A stretch of 64,000 nucleotides of DNA from Claveliimonas monacensis. Lineage in GTDB: Bacteria; Bacillota; Clostridia; Lachnospirales; Lachnospiraceae. Location of the stretch: NCBI RefSeq assembly GCF_014982975.1, contig NZ_JADCKL010000001.1, forward strand, positions 434,001 to 498,000, in the 5' to 3' direction. Below are positions 47,602 through 57,586 of this stretch, one piece after another. The position numbers were made by a program, and so were the translations under genes. The notes under the pieces were generated by a model. The model worked only from the letters and a program-made list of their open reading frames with translations, was not told the origin of the DNA and made no database searches. Within the stretch, counting starts at the first letter, position 1. Every line of letters begins with the position of its first letter.

Positions 47602-47844
47602 TAAAGTTTTGACATTTTCTTTTTCTTCCGTCTGTCTTATTCTCTGTTCTGTGGAGCTCCGGAATTATGCCGCGCGATCACGCGCAGAAGACGCAGCAGT
47701 GCACTGCCGGTCAGAAATAAGATATACTGCCGGAATGAATTTCCGGCTGATCTGTAAACTGAGTATATCACAAGATTTCCCTATATGTCAACTCTATTTT
47801 TAAAGCCAGAAGGCAGACAGCGGAGGTATATTCCTCCGCCGCTT
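47602..47844 (-). other. Intergenic region with a strong promoter and hairpins, no clear gene
   Basis: Minus strand TTGACA (47791-47786), 18-base spacer ending TGA, TATACT (47767-47762), an extended -10 promoter, points to recA. The predicted transcript has hairpins GCCGGAA/TTCCGGC (47747-47741 with 47735-47729), palindrome GCAGTGCACTGC (47697-47708) and GCGCG-TGAT-CGCGC. A start-less open stretch (RQYILFLTGSALLRLLRVIA) is also there. It may be a long recA leader or a small RNA; GCGGAGG/CCTCCGC at 47818-47840 may end the lysozyme transcript. Confidence 0.45.
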
Positions 47845-48858
47845 TTAATGAGAATTCAGCCAGGACTGCCAGGCGGAAACCGTCTTCGGCCCCATACTGC
47901 CATCTCGGGCAACACCCAGAAAGGCCTGCATATGAAGGACCGTATCCCGTCCGGCCCAGCCGTCCACGGCCGCGCCGAATGCTCTCTGCATGTCCCGGAC
48001 CATCTCTGAGCCGGGGCCATAACCTGTCTTCAGAAACTGCCAGCATCCCTCATAGGCAGAATGAAGGTACTTTTTGTTGGACATTGGCTGAAAACTCACA
48101 ATTCCGTCTGCCACTGTCCCAAAGTACTCCTGTGTCCTCCGGACTGTAGCCGGCCCGAAAGAGCCATCTACTTTCAGTTTTCCCGCATTCCCCGGTTTTA
48201 CTGCCGGGGGAACGGACGGCTCCCCGCCGGCTTTGCCCGGACTGGCATACCGATCCCAGGCCGCCTCATCCATGTAGGCAATGTTCAGATCCAGATTGCC
48301 GCTATATCCATCCAGTCTTCCCGTGGAGCTGTACTGATAGACTGCCATTGCAGGGAAGGCGCCCATTCCCTTCTCATCTGTCCAGGGGGATTCCTGATAT
48401 CCTGTAGGATCACTGTCTGCATACTGGGCGCACCACAGTCCATAGTCTCCGCCGGCTACGGCGCTCCAGTCGTATGTCCTGCACACGCTTTTACTCATAT
48501 AGATCAGCGCCTTGACTCCTGTCAGTTCCCTGAGAGAGTCCAGAAACTCCAGCGCATAGGCGGGCCCTCTCTCCACGGCTCTCCCCTCCCAGTCCAAAGC
48601 CAAAAGAGACGTTCCCACATAGCCTTTGATCTGTCTGTAGAAGTAAGCTGCCTCTTCCCTGCCGGAGCTTTTTCCCGTGGCGTAGTGATACACACCTGTC
48701 TTTCTTCCCAATCCAAGCGCTGTCTGTATAAATCCATCACAGTATCTGTCCACAAAGCCGGTCCCTTCCGTGGCCTTGCAGATCACAAAGTCAAACGGAA
48801 CCCTGGCAAGGTCGATGCCTGCCTGGTGGTTGCTGATATCGATACCTTTCATGCTCAT
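47845..48858 (-). CDS. GH25 lysozyme with peptidoglycan-binding repeats
   Basis: A 337-residue protein. Residues 1-200 are a glycoside hydrolase 25 muramidase (KGIDISNHQAGIDLARVPFD, FVICKATEGTGFVD, GVYHYATGKSSGREEAAYFY, SLLALDWEG with catalytic Asp/Glu). Residues about 225-337 hold two peptidoglycan-binding-type repeats (LKVDGSFGPATVRRTQEYFG and VARDGSMGPKTVSAWQSWLN). There is no signal peptide, so it resembles phage or sporulation-release lysins. No phage genes surround it. Confidence 0.92.
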   Translation of the reverse strand: MSMKGIDISNHQAGIDLARVPFDFVICKATEGTGFVDRYCDGFIQTALGLGRKTGVYHYATGKSSGREEAAYFYRQIKGYVGTSLLALDWEGRAVERGPAYALEFLDSLRELTGVKALIYMSKSVCRTYDWSAVAGGDYGLWCAQYADSDPTGYQESPWTDEKGMGAFPAMAVYQYSSTGRLDGYSGNLDLNIAYMDEAAWDRYASPGKAGGEPSVPPAVKPGNAGKLKVDGSFGPATVRRTQEYFGTVADGIVSFQPMSNKKYLHSAYEGCWQFLKTGYGPGSEMVRDMQRAFGAAVDGWAGRDTVLHMQAFLGVARDGSMGPKTVSAWQSWLNSH

Positions 48859-48957
48859 CTGATCAGCTCTTTTTTATTTCGTCACATTATTTTATGCAGT
48901 TTCGCCTGTTTTTGACAAATATAGCGGAGGCAGTCTGTCTGCCCCCGCCGTCAGATA

Positions 48958-50280
48958 CTAGTTCAGCACCAGCTCATAATTTCTTGTTGTAACACCTGTC
49001 AGCCTTCCCTTGCCATTGACCAGCACTGCCTTGAAAATGGTATTTCCCTCCGGCATGTCAATGGGGCCTGTATACTTCGTGGATTTTTCCGTAGGATCAC
49101 TTTTGTCCATCGTATAGTAGGCTGTGTAGCCCTCCGGTACCTGGATTACGATCTGCGTCTGCTGCTCGTACTGACCCGTGGAGGGTGTCACTGCCGGCGC
49201 ATCCTCTATAGGGAATTCCACTGTGTACTCTTTTACCACCGGAAGACTGGGAATGCCGGCTGCATTTACAGAGATAGCAGACACTGTGGTTGTTCCTTCC
49301 GGGATCTGGATCGGTTCTGAGTACTTCTGACTGGATGTGTCCGGGTCACTGCCATCGGTGGTATAATAGATAGCTTCCCCGTCAGACTCCAGAGACAGCT
49401 GCTGTACATCGTCGAACACTTCGCTGTCATCCAGGCTGAACGTCGGACCTTCTGAGACATACTCGCTCAGCTCGCTCCGCACATCCTCCGGGGCGTCTTC
49501 CAGGATTGCAGACACCTCCTGCGGCTGTTCTGTATCTACATAAAAAGCAATGCACGCCTCGTAGACAGGCACTTCGTCCGGATAGGACTCCAGGGCATTC
49601 AGAAACAGCTCCTCAGCTCCGTCCTCATCATCCCTGGCAAGATACACTTTGGAGAGAGCTGTGTAAGCCTCCCCCCGCTTCGGATCCTTGTCCACTGCAC
49701 GGTTAAAAAAGTTTTCCGCCTCCTCGTAGTTTCCTTCCGAGAAAGCCCGGTTTCCCTGCCTGATCTGTCCTGCATAGGAATTCCGGTACAGGAAAAAGAC
49801 CGCAACGGCCAGCGCCGCGATCAAAATAATAAACCCGATAATGATCTTTCTTCTCAGTCTCTTTTTCTTTTCCCGCTTTTTTTCTGCCATCCGGCGCCGT
49901 CTCTCCCGGTCCGGATTCATATTCCCGGTTCCCTGGGAAGCCCGTTTTCCCGCGGTACCGGTACCGCGGGAAACCCGCCCGGTTCCAGAAGTCCGGGCGG
50001 TCTTTCCGCTCATGGCAGATGTATGGCGCATGCTGCGTGTCTGCTCTTTTTTCCTTCGCTCCGCTCTCTGCGCCTCTCCCCTGCGCAGATCGGATGTATA
50101 GGATTGCTCGTAATCGTAATCATCCAGAGGCCTCTCACCTCCGTCAATTCCTCCCTTTACCTGAGCTGCAAGGACATCGTCAAGAGGATTATAGTCCGGC
50201 ACGATGCGGATTTCCCTGCCGCATCTTTTACAGTACAGCTCACCGTCCGGTATCTCATAGCCGCAGTTTGTGCACCTCAT
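48958..50280 (-). CDS. Zinc-ribbon, TPR and chitobiase C-terminal-like membrane protein
   Basis: A 440-residue protein. Zinc ribbon MRCTNCGYEIPDGELYCKRC (1-20), a basic Gly/Arg/Thr-rich linker (about 75-130), a membrane helix IIIGFIILIAALAVAVFFLY (about 146-166), TPR repeats (GNRAFSEGNYEEAENFFNRA, GEAYTALSKVYLARDDEDGA), then two CHB_HEX_C-like repeats (IYYTTDGSDPDTSSQKYSEP and AYYTMDKSDPTEKSTKYTGP) that often bind sugar polymers. It likely senses or binds cell wall outside the membrane. The linker coding sequence contains a 28-base perfect palindrome. Confidence 0.88.
   Translation of the reverse strand: MRCTNCGYEIPDGELYCKRCGREIRIVPDYNPLDDVLAAQVKGGIDGGERPLDDYDYEQSYTSDLRRGEAQRAERRKKEQTRSMRHTSAMSGKTARTSGTGRVSRGTGTAGKRASQGTGNMNPDRERRRRMAEKKREKKKRLRRKIIIGFIILIAALAVAVFFLYRNSYAGQIRQGNRAFSEGNYEEAENFFNRAVDKDPKRGEAYTALSKVYLARDDEDGAEELFLNALESYPDEVPVYEACIAFYVDTEQPQEVSAILEDAPEDVRSELSEYVSEGPTFSLDDSEVFDDVQQLSLESDGEAIYYTTDGSDPDTSSQKYSEPIQIPEGTTTVSAISVNAAGIPSLPVVKEYTVEFPIEDAPAVTPSTGQYEQQTQIVIQVPEGYTAYYTMDKSDPTEKSTKYTGPIDMPEGNTIFKAVLVNGKGRLTGVTTRNYELVLN
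49946..49973. repeat. 28-base perfect palindrome inside a coding region
   Basis: TTTCCCGCGGTACC (49946-49959) is followed directly by its reverse complement (49960-49973), with no loop. It encodes part of the Gly/Arg/Thr linker. Confidence 0.9.
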
Positions 50281-50336
50281 CTTGCGATACCCCCTATTAT
50301 TATACTACTTTCCCACTGGGGCATTTTTATCTCTCC

Positions 50337-52007
50337 TTAAAACAGTCCTGTAATGTGCCCGTCTTCTGATACGTCGATGCCGTTGGCCGCAGGTACCCTC
50401 GGGAGGCCCGGCATAGTCATGACAGCTCCTGTGAGGGCTACCACAAATCCCGCGCCGGCATTCACATAGACCTCTCTGATATGGATATCAAAGTCTTCCG
50501 GACGGCCCAGCCTTGTGGCATCGTCGGACAGAGAGTACTGATTTTTCGCCATGCAGACAGGGAGATTGCCAAATCCCATGCCCTCGATCTTAGCCAGCTG
50601 CTTTTCTGCCGCAGGGTCATAGACCACTCCCCTTGCACCGTAGATCTCTCTTGCGATGGTCTCGATCTTAGCCTTCAGACAGAGATCATCTTCGTACAAT
50701 GTATGGAAATGGCTCTCTTTGTTCTCCAGAGTCTCCAGCACCTTCTCCGCCAGGGCAATGCCGCCCTCTCCGCCTTTCTCCCAGACTTCTGACAGGGCAA
50801 ACTCGCATCCCCTCTCCTCGCAGAAGCGGCGAACGTAAGCAATCTCTTCCTCTGTATCTGTGACAAAGGAGTTGAGCGTTACAATGACAGGTACATCATA
50901 TTTCTGTACATTTTCTATATGTTTCTCAAGATTTACAATTCCTTTTGCAAGCGCTTCCAGATTCTCTCCGGACAGCTGATCTTTTGCAACTCCTCCATTA
51001 TACTTCAAAGCCCGGACAGTTGCAACCAAAACTACTGCATCCGGTTTAAAACCTGCCATGCGGCACTTGATATCCATGAATTTTTCAGCGCCAAGGTCCG
51101 CACCGAAGCCTGCTTCGGTGATGGTAATGTCACTCAGCTTCAGGGCCATCCGTGTGGCGCGCACGCTGTTACAGCCGTGGGCGATGTTTGCGAAAGGTCC
51201 GCCGTGCACAAGAGCCGGTGTGTGCTCCAGAGTCTGGATAAGATTGGGCTTAATGGCGTCCTTCAGAAGCGCTGCCATGGCTCCTGTGGCGTGGAGATCA
51301 TCTGCTGTTACAGGCTCCCCTTTGAAATTGTAGGCTACGATGATCCTTCCCAGCCTTTCTTTTAAGTCCTTAATATCATCTGCCAGGCAGAGGATAGCCA
51401 TGATCTCAGATGCAACGGTGATGACAAAGTGGTCCTCCCTCACCATACCGTCGGCTTTTCTGCCAAGTCCGATGACAATGTTCCGGAGGTTTCTGTCGTT
51501 CATGTCCAGACACCTCTTCCAGACAACCTGTCTCGGATCGATCCCCAGCTCATTTCCCTGCTGGATGTGGTTGTCCAGGAGGGCGGCCAGCAGGTTGTTG
51601 GCAGAAGTAATAGCATGGAAATCACCTGTAAAGTGCAGGTTCAGATCCTCCATGGGAACCACCTGGGCATACCCGCCTCCGGCAGCTCCGCCCTTAATGC
51701 CAAAGCAGGGGCCAAGGGAAGGCTCTCTGAGGGCGATGATGGCTTTCCGGCCAAGCTTTGCCATGGCCTGTCCCAGTCCCACGGTAGTGGTCGTCTTTCC
51801 CTCTCCGGCGGGAGTGGGATTGATGGCGGTCACAAGGACGAGCTTCCCGTCCTTTCTGTCCTTGATCTCTTCCCAGAGTTCATCAGAGAGTTTTGCTTTG
51901 TACTTTCCGTAGAACTCCAGGTCCTCCTCCGGGATACCGATGGTGGCCGCCACATCTTTGATGTGCATCATTTCTGCTTCCTGCGCGATCTGAATATCTG
52001 ATTTCAT
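50337..52007 (-). CDS. fhs: Formate-tetrahydrofolate ligase
   Basis: ATP-dependent activation of formate to 10-formyl-THF, first step of the methyl branch of the Wood-Ljungdahl route and purine supply. 556 residues, full length. [20 protein letters not shown] (P-loop), [36 protein letters not shown], and [20 protein letters not shown] are characteristic. Start ATG 52007 follows AAGGAA; an upstream ATG at 52049 has weaker context. Confidence 0.98.
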   Translation of the reverse strand: MKSDIQIAQEAEMMHIKDVAATIGIPEEDLEFYGKYKAKLSDELWEEIKDRKDGKLVLVTAINPTPAGEGKTTTTVGLGQAMAKLGRKAIIALREPSLGPCFGIKGGAAGGGYAQVVPMEDLNLHFTGDFHAITSANNLLAALLDNHIQQGNELGIDPRQVVWKRCLDMNDRNLRNIVIGLGRKADGMVREDHFVITVASEIMAILCLADDIKDLKERLGRIIVAYNFKGEPVTADDLHATGAMAALLKDAIKPNLIQTLEHTPALVHGGPFANIAHGCNSVRATRMALKLSDITITEAGFGADLGAEKFMDIKCRMAGFKPDAVVLVATVRALKYNGGVAKDQLSGENLEALAKGIVNLEKHIENVQKYDVPVIVTLNSFVTDTEEEIAYVRRFCEERGCEFALSEVWEKGGEGGIALAEKVLETLENKESHFHTLYEDDLCLKAKIETIAREIYGARGVVYDPAAEKQLAKIEGMGFGNLPVCMAKNQYSLSDDATRLGRPEDFDIHIREVYVNAGAGFVVALTGAVMTMPGLPRVPAANGIDVSEDGHITGLF

Positions 52008-52062
52008 ACGATCCATTCCTTTCCTTTTGTATTTTATTTTCAAAGACACACTGTGTCTTTTC

Positions 52063-54558
52063 TCACATGTTTTCTTCTATGTAGGCTTCAAATTCTTCCA
52101 TGGACATCAGCACTTTCCGGGGTTTTGTCCCCTCCTCAGGCCCTACCACGCCGGCCTCACAAAGCTGGTCCATGATCCTGGCCGCCCGGTTAAAACCTAT
52201 GCGGAACATGCGCTGCAACATGCCGATGGAAGCCTTTTCTTTTTCGATGATAAATCTTCCCGCCTCCGCAAAGTAGGCGTCTCTTCCGTCTCCTCCGGCA
52301 GAAACGTCGCCGGAAGGAACACTCCCTAAGCTGGAGGCAGTGGAATTGACTTCCGTGACAATCTCCTCACTGTAGGAGGCCTCGCCGTTCTGTTTCTTCA
52401 AATATTCCACCACAGCCTGCACTTCTTTGTCGGAAACAAAAGCTCCCTGAACCCGAGCCGGTTTCTGGTAGCCGGATGGGTAAAAGAGCATATCTCCCTT
52501 GCCCAGCAGCTTCTCCGCCCCATTCATGTCAATGATAGTCCGTGAATCCACTCCGGATGACACGGAGAAAGCAATCCGGGAGGGCATGTTGGCCTTGATC
52601 AGTCCGGTGATAACATTGACTGAAGGCCTCTGGGTAGCTACTACCAGGTGAATGCCTGCCGCCCTGGCAAGCTGGGCCAGCCGGCAGATAGCTTCCTCCA
52701 CCTCCCCGGGCGCAACCATCATAAGATCCGCCAGCTCGTCCACAATGATGACGATCTGGGGCAGCTTTCCAGGCTTTCCTTCCCTCTCCTCCGGGGTCAT
52801 GTTCTCCGTCTTCTCGTTAAATCCCTTGATATCCCTGACATTGTATTTTGCAAAAAGCTCATAGCGCTTCATCATCTCCGCCACAGCCCAGTTCAGAGCG
52901 CCGGCCGCCTTCTTGGGATCTGTCACCACAGGGATCATAAGATGAGGAATGCCGTTATAAACGCTCAGCTCCACCACCTTGGGATCGATCATGATGAGCT
53001 TCACATCCTCCGGGGAAGCCTTGTACAGGATACTGATGATCATGGTGTTGATGCAGACGGATTTTCCCGAACCGGTAGCTCCCGCCACGAGAAGGTGGGG
53101 CATCTTCGCAATGTCCGCCACCACAGGCTTGCCGGCAATATCCCGCCCTGCCGCAAAGGCGATGGCGGACTTGCTGTTCTTAAATTCTCCTGACTCAAGA
53201 AGGTCCCTCAGGTGCACCACCGCGTTCTCCTTGTTGGGCACCTCGATGCCCACCGCCGCTTTTCCGGGGATAGGCGCCTCGATCCGGATATCTGCCGCTG
53301 CCAGGTTCAGCTTAATGTCGTCTGTAAGTCCCACGATCTTGCTGACCTTTACCCCCTGCTCGGGCTGCAGTTCATAGCGCGTCACCGCAGGGCCGCAGCT
53401 GACATTGGTGATGGTCACGTTGACGCCGAAATTGTGAAGGGTCTCCTGCAGCTTTCTGGCGGTCTCCCGCAGATGAGCATCCGAGTCTCCCCCTGTATTC
53501 TTCCCTTTCGTCAAAAGAGAGATGGGGGGCGTCCTGTACTCCTTCTTCGGAGCCGCATCCGCCTCGGCGGCCATCTGTCCTACCTGGGCAGCCTCCATGG
53601 CCACTGCCTCGGCCCCCATCTTAGTCCTGCGGGTCTTTTTCTCCTCTGCGGCAGCGGTCTCCCCGGAGATCTCCGGTTGTTCTTCCCGAATAGTCTCCTC
53701 AGGCATCTGTGCCCGGTTGATCACAAAGGACGGTTCCTCCGCCTGTACTGCCTCTTTTGTCTCCTCAAAGGGCAGCTCCATGTCTGCCGCCTCCTGGGCA
53801 AACAGATCCTCCCCGGCAGGGGGCGTAATCTCTTTTACATCGGGAGACTTTCCTTTCTCTCCCAGAGTCGTGTCAAAGGAGACGCCGGAAACATGTCTGT
53901 CTTTGCGGCGAAGGCTCTCCTTTTCTTCCTTCTCCAGGGCTTTTGCCTCTTTCTTAGCCTCCTCCAGCTCCCTCTGGGCCTCTTTCTGGCGGATCATCCG
54001 CCTTGTCTGGGCCAGCTCCTTGCGTCTGGCCGCGTCTTCTCTGGCTCTTCCATAGGCCTGTCCGCCTCTCTCCTTCACGCCCTTGAGGGCTGACTTTCCG
54101 GTAATGATCACAGCACAGATGATCATCAGGATCACGTCCACCACATAAGTGCCTGCCGTCCCTATGGCTGGAACAAGAACGCCTGTGACCGCTCCGCCAA
54201 GGAATCCTCCTTCCTCCAGGAGCAGCTCCAGGAATGTCGTAATAAGGACAAACAGCAGGATGGCCGCGCCTGTCTTTACATAGGCCGCTTTATTCCCCCT
54301 GTTGGACAGGACGAAGGTCACAGCTCCAAACAGCAGGAATGGAACAAGGTATGTACTGTAACCAAAGAGATCAAACAGGACAGCGGATACAGCCCCTCCT
54401 GCGGCCCCTCCAAGCCCGAAGATGCTGAGCAGAAGAAGGATGCTCGCTGCCAGCGTCAGCCAGATAATGATCTCATCCGCCACAAAGCTCTGCTGAACAT
54501 TATTCTTTTTTCTCCCCGTTGTCTTCTTTCTTCTTCCGGTCCGTGACTTAGATGCCAT
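52063..54558 (-). CDS. DNA translocase FtsK/SpoIIIE
   Basis: A 831-residue septal DNA pump. Four to five membrane helices (residues about 25-160), an acidic/charged linker (about 165-380), the RecA-like motor with Walker [21 protein letters not shown] (about 494) and Walker [21 protein letters not shown] (about 603), [20 protein letters not shown], and a C-terminal winged-helix gamma domain ([20 protein letters not shown]). Start ATG 54558 follows GGGGGAG. Length and layout fit sporulating Clostridia, where it moves the chromosome into the forespore. Confidence 0.96.
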   Translation of the reverse strand: MASKSRTGRRKKTTGRKKNNVQQSFVADEIIIWLTLAASILLLLSIFGLGGAAGGAVSAVLFDLFGYSTYLVPFLLFGAVTFVLSNRGNKAAYVKTGAAILLFVLITTFLELLLEEGGFLGGAVTGVLVPAIGTAGTYVVDVILMIICAVIITGKSALKGVKERGGQAYGRAREDAARRKELAQTRRMIRQKEAQRELEEAKKEAKALEKEEKESLRRKDRHVSGVSFDTTLGEKGKSPDVKEITPPAGEDLFAQEAADMELPFEETKEAVQAEEPSFVINRAQMPEETIREEQPEISGETAAAEEKKTRRTKMGAEAVAMEAAQVGQMAAEADAAPKKEYRTPPISLLTKGKNTGGDSDAHLRETARKLQETLHNFGVNVTITNVSCGPAVTRYELQPEQGVKVSKIVGLTDDIKLNLAAADIRIEAPIPGKAAVGIEVPNKENAVVHLRDLLESGEFKNSKSAIAFAAGRDIAGKPVVADIAKMPHLLVAGATGSGKSVCINTMIISILYKASPEDVKLIMIDPKVVELSVYNGIPHLMIPVVTDPKKAAGALNWAVAEMMKRYELFAKYNVRDIKGFNEKTENMTPEEREGKPGKLPQIVIIVDELADLMMVAPGEVEEAICRLAQLARAAGIHLVVATQRPSVNVITGLIKANMPSRIAFSVSSGVDSRTIIDMNGAEKLLGKGDMLFYPSGYQKPARVQGAFVSDKEVQAVVEYLKKQNGEASYSEEIVTEVNSTASSLGSVPSGDVSAGGDGRDAYFAEAGRFIIEKEKASIGMLQRMFRIGFNRAARIMDQLCEAGVVGPEEGTKPRKVLMSMEEFEAYIEENM

Positions 54559-54724
54559 TTTCTCTCCCCCTTGTTGTTTCTTACCTGTATACTCTGCGGC
54601 AGGCCTCTCCCTTATCAATGCCTGCGGCAGAAAAAGCCGGGCCGCATTTTTCAAAGCGGCCGACTATCATATGCATATACATTCTTAGTATAACATTTCA
54701 AAAAAAAACTGTCATCAGCTAATT

Positions 54725-55453
54725 TCATGGTTTTTCCCTGCCGGATCTTCTCAGATCTATCATTTCATGCAATTTCCCCAGTGCGTCGGAAAGTCCCCCC
54801 ACCTCGTCGATAAGGCCTTCGCGTACAGCCTCCTCCCCCTCCAGGAGAGTCCCCACATCCTTCACAAGCTGAGTGGAATTGAGCATCAGCTCCTCGATCC
54901 GCTCCTGGCTCATGTGGGAGTGCCTGGCCAGAAATCCTGTGATCCGATCCTGCGTCCTCTCCATATTTCGGAAACTCTGCATGACACCGATAAACATGCC
55001 GCTGCTGCGCACCGGATGGATGATCATGGTACCGCTGGGCACAATAAATGAGTAGTCCGCTGAGACAGCCAAAGGTCCGCCGATAGAATGGCTTCCTCCC
55101 AGCACAAGTGAGACCGTAGGCTTGCTCAAAGAGGCGATCACCTCCGCAATGGAGAGCCCCGCTTCCACGTCTCCTCCCAGTGTATTCAAAAGGATGAGCA
55201 GCCCGTCAATGCCGGGACTGTCCTCGATCTCCGCCAGCATGGGTAGCAGATGTTCATATTTTGTCGCCTTGGTGTTCCCTGACACCGCCTCGTGGCCTTC
55301 TATCTCCCCTATGATAGTGATCAGCTTGATCCTGTGGGGATCTCCCCCCTGCCCGTCTCCCTCTTCCAGATCCACGGTGCCCATCTCTTTGATCTCTTCA
55401 TTTTTCTCTTCCTGGGTTTTCTCCGCCTCGCTGCTTTGTCCTTTTATCTCCAT
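54725..55453 (-). CDS. ClpP-like membrane-associated protease (TepA/YmfB type)
   Basis: A 242-residue serine protease of the ClpP fold, TepA subgroup. The catalytic serine in VSLVLGGSHSIGGPLAVSAD, histidine in SGTMIIHPVRSSGMFIGVMQ, and Asp in the C-terminal LIDEVGGL are visible, with LLILLNTLGGDVEAGLSIAE substrate groove. An acidic N-terminus (KTQEEKNEEIKEMG) precedes it. Its ribosome-binding site GGAGG is inside the metY terminator hairpin, see the finding. It is next to ftsK, an order known from Bacillus ymfB-ftsK. Confidence 0.9.
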   Translation of the reverse strand: MEIKGQSSEAEKTQEEKNEEIKEMGTVDLEEGDGQGGDPHRIKLITIIGEIEGHEAVSGNTKATKYEHLLPMLAEIEDSPGIDGLLILLNTLGGDVEAGLSIAEVIASLSKPTVSLVLGGSHSIGGPLAVSADYSFIVPSGTMIIHPVRSSGMFIGVMQSFRNMERTQDRITGFLARHSHMSQERIEELMLNSTQLVKDVGTLLEGEEAVREGLIDEVGGLSDALGKLHEMIDLRRSGREKP

Positions 55454-55489
55454 AAAAAAGCACCTCCATAATAATTAGTATGGAAGTGC
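55454..55489 (-). terminator. Terminator after metY, overlapping the tepA ribosome-binding site
   Basis: Minus strand GCACTTCCATA (55489-55479) pairs with TATGGAGGTGC (55470-55460), 8-base loop, followed by six T to 55454. The ATG of the ClpP-like gene begins at 55453. Confidence 0.92.
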
Positions 55490-55506
55490 CTTTCTGTTTT
55501 TATGCA

Positions 55507-56787
55507 TTAAATCTGGGCAAGCGCCTGCTCTACATCGGCGATAATATCCTCTGCATTCTCGATTCCAACGCTGAAGCGGATCAGTTCAGGCTGCACACCT
55601 GCCTCCCGCAGCTCCTGGTCATTCATCTGACGGTGGGTATGGCTTGCCGGGTGCAGGACACAGGTCCTGGCATCAGCCACATGGGTCACGATGGCTGCCA
55701 GTTTCAGATGATCCATCATCTTCTCCGCAGCAGCTCTTCCGCCCTTCAGTCCAAAGGTGAGGACACCGCATGTGCCGCCGGGCATGTATTTCTGTGCCAG
55801 CTCATAGTAGGGATCTCCCTCCATGGACGGGCAATGTACCCAGTCTACCTTTTCATGGTCTTTCAGATAGCGTGCCACCTTCAGAGCATTCTCACAGTGT
55901 CTGGGCACACGCAGATGCAGGGTCTCCAGGCCGATGTTCAGAAGGAAGGCATTCTGGGGAGACTGTATGGATCCCAGATCACGCATGAGCTGGGCTGTCG
56001 CCTTTGTGATGTAGGCACCCTTTCCGAATTTCTGCGTGTATACGATCCCGTGGTATGTCTCGTCGGGCGTGGTAAGTCCCGGGAACTTCTCTGCATGAGC
56101 CTCCCAGTCAAAGTTTCCGCTGTCAATAATAGCTCCGCCCACGCAGGTAGCATGACCGTCCATGTATTTTGTGGTGGAGTGAGTCACAATGTCAGCTCCC
56201 CACTCAAAAGGCCTGCAGTTGATGGGCGTGGCAAATGTATTGTCCACGATCAGCGGTACCCCGTGGGCATGAGCTGCCTTTGCAAATTTCTCAATGTCAA
56301 GGACAACAAGAGCAGGATTCGCGATAGTCTCACCAAAGACCGCCTTTGTGTTGTCCTGGAACGCCGCGTTCAGCTCCTCCTCGGTGCAGTCCGGGTCTAC
56401 AAAGGTCGCCTCCACGCCCATCTTCTTGATAGTGTGGGCATACAGGTTGTATGTACCTCCGTAGAGGGCGGAAGCGCACACAATGTGGTCTCCCTGCTGG
56501 GCAATGTTCATGACAGCGTAAAAGCTGGCCGCCTGTCCGGAGGAGGTCAGCATGCCCGCATATCCTCCTTCCAGGTCGCAGATCTTGGCTGCCACAGCGT
56601 CGTTGGTGGGGTTCTGGAGTCGTGTGTAGAAATAGCCTGACTCCTCCAGGTCAAAAAGTCTTCCCATCTGCTCGCTTGTCTCGTATTTGAATGTTGTGCT
56701 CTGGTAAATGGGAAGAACTCTCGGCTCCCCGTTCTTCGGTGTGTATCCGGACTGGATACATTTTGTCTCTATCCTGTAATCGCTCAT
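55507..56787 (-). CDS. metY: O-acetylhomoserine sulfhydrylase
   Basis: PLP enzyme making homocysteine from O-acetylhomoserine and sulfide. 426 residues. TKCIQSGYTPKNGEPRVLPI, STTFKYETSEQMGRLFDLEE, and the PLP lysine in DIVTHSTTKYMDGHATCVGG are visible, with SFYAVMNIAQQGDHIVCASA. Start ATG 56787 follows AAGGAAGG; the longer in-frame start lies in the upstream gene. It lies just downstream of the CFI-box gene. Confidence 0.95.
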   Translation of the reverse strand: MSDYRIETKCIQSGYTPKNGEPRVLPIYQSTTFKYETSEQMGRLFDLEESGYFYTRLQNPTNDAVAAKICDLEGGYAGMLTSSGQAASFYAVMNIAQQGDHIVCASALYGGTYNLYAHTIKKMGVEATFVDPDCTEEELNAAFQDNTKAVFGETIANPALVVLDIEKFAKAAHAHGVPLIVDNTFATPINCRPFEWGADIVTHSTTKYMDGHATCVGGAIIDSGNFDWEAHAEKFPGLTTPDETYHGIVYTQKFGKGAYITKATAQLMRDLGSIQSPQNAFLLNIGLETLHLRVPRHCENALKVARYLKDHEKVDWVHCPSMEGDPYYELAQKYMPGGTCGVLTFGLKGGRAAAEKMMDHLKLAAIVTHVADARTCVLHPASHTHRQMNDQELREAGVQPELIRFSVGIENAEDIIADVEQALAQI

Positions 56788-56809
56788 GTTTCCTTCCTTT
56801 CCTGCTTTT

Positions 56810-57574
56810 CTATGAAAACAAATATTTTTTTTCCAGATCCTCCACCATGGACGCATACACTTCCCTGCACTCCTCCATCTCGTCCGCCTGGATCAGCTCA
56901 ATGCAGCGTCGCAGATAAGAACTGTATATATCGTCGTATATCCGGGCCGCATCCTCCTGCCTGTTGATGCGGTTGACAATGGTAGGAGCCACATTGTAGT
57001 ACTCCTCCACGATCCGCTCTCCCTCTTCTGTGGAGCTTAGATAGTGGTCTCTGTAATCCCGCAGAAGGTTCAGCTCATAGCAGTTATCCCCCTGGTTCCT
57101 GCTGGCGCAGACAGCCGTTGTGATGTAACAGGGGTGGGACTTAAAGCCGCTTTGTAGGCTCTCAAAGTCGGAGCGGCTGATCTTCATGGTCACCGGAGGC
57201 TCATTCCACCTCTCCACCATCCGGTCGATGACTCTGCTACAGTACACATTTTTAGCGTAATCCAGCACAGGAATGACAAATGTGACCATCGTCATATTGT
57301 AGTCAATCTGCAGTCCTTCCTTCTTATTTTTGCTCTTTACGCTCTCGATCTGTCCGTGGGCATAATCGGGGATCGCACCCGCCAGTGTCTCCACCGCTTT
57401 TTCCTGATCGTCAGCTTTCTCGCAAGCCTCAGCAATATCTGCCACCAGTCCTCTGTGCTTCTCATAGCATTCCTTAAAGGTGTCTGCGTAGAGCTTTCTC
57501 TTAAAAAACTGACGGTAATCCTGCATCTCCACAAAAAAATCAATTAACTTCTGCTGTAATGCTTCCAATTCCAT
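56810..57574 (-). CDS. CFI-box-CTERM domain protein
   Basis: A 254-residue protein. N-terminal 150 residues are helical and unrecognised (VEMQDYRQFFKRKLYADTFK). The C-terminal CFI-box is clear: CYITTAVCASRNQGDNCYEL, NLLRDYRDHYLSSTEEGERI and VEEYYNVAPTIVNRI. Function unknown; the box resembles a lipid- or cysteine-modified domain. It is between yebC and metY. Confidence 0.8.
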   Translation of the reverse strand: MELEALQQKLIDFFVEMQDYRQFFKRKLYADTFKECYEKHRGLVADIAEACEKADDQEKAVETLAGAIPDYAHGQIESVKSKNKKEGLQIDYNMTMVTFVIPVLDYAKNVYCSRVIDRMVERWNEPPVTMKISRSDFESLQSGFKSHPCYITTAVCASRNQGDNCYELNLLRDYRDHYLSSTEEGERIVEEYYNVAPTIVNRINRQEDAARIYDDIYSSYLRRCIELIQADEMEECREVYASMVEDLEKKYLFS

Positions 57575-57586
57575 AGTACATCCCGC

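Noticed and set aside
47845-48858. GH25 lysozyme considered as a prophage marker
   Set aside because: No other phage gene surrounds it; flanking genes (recA, TPR protein, fhs) are core.
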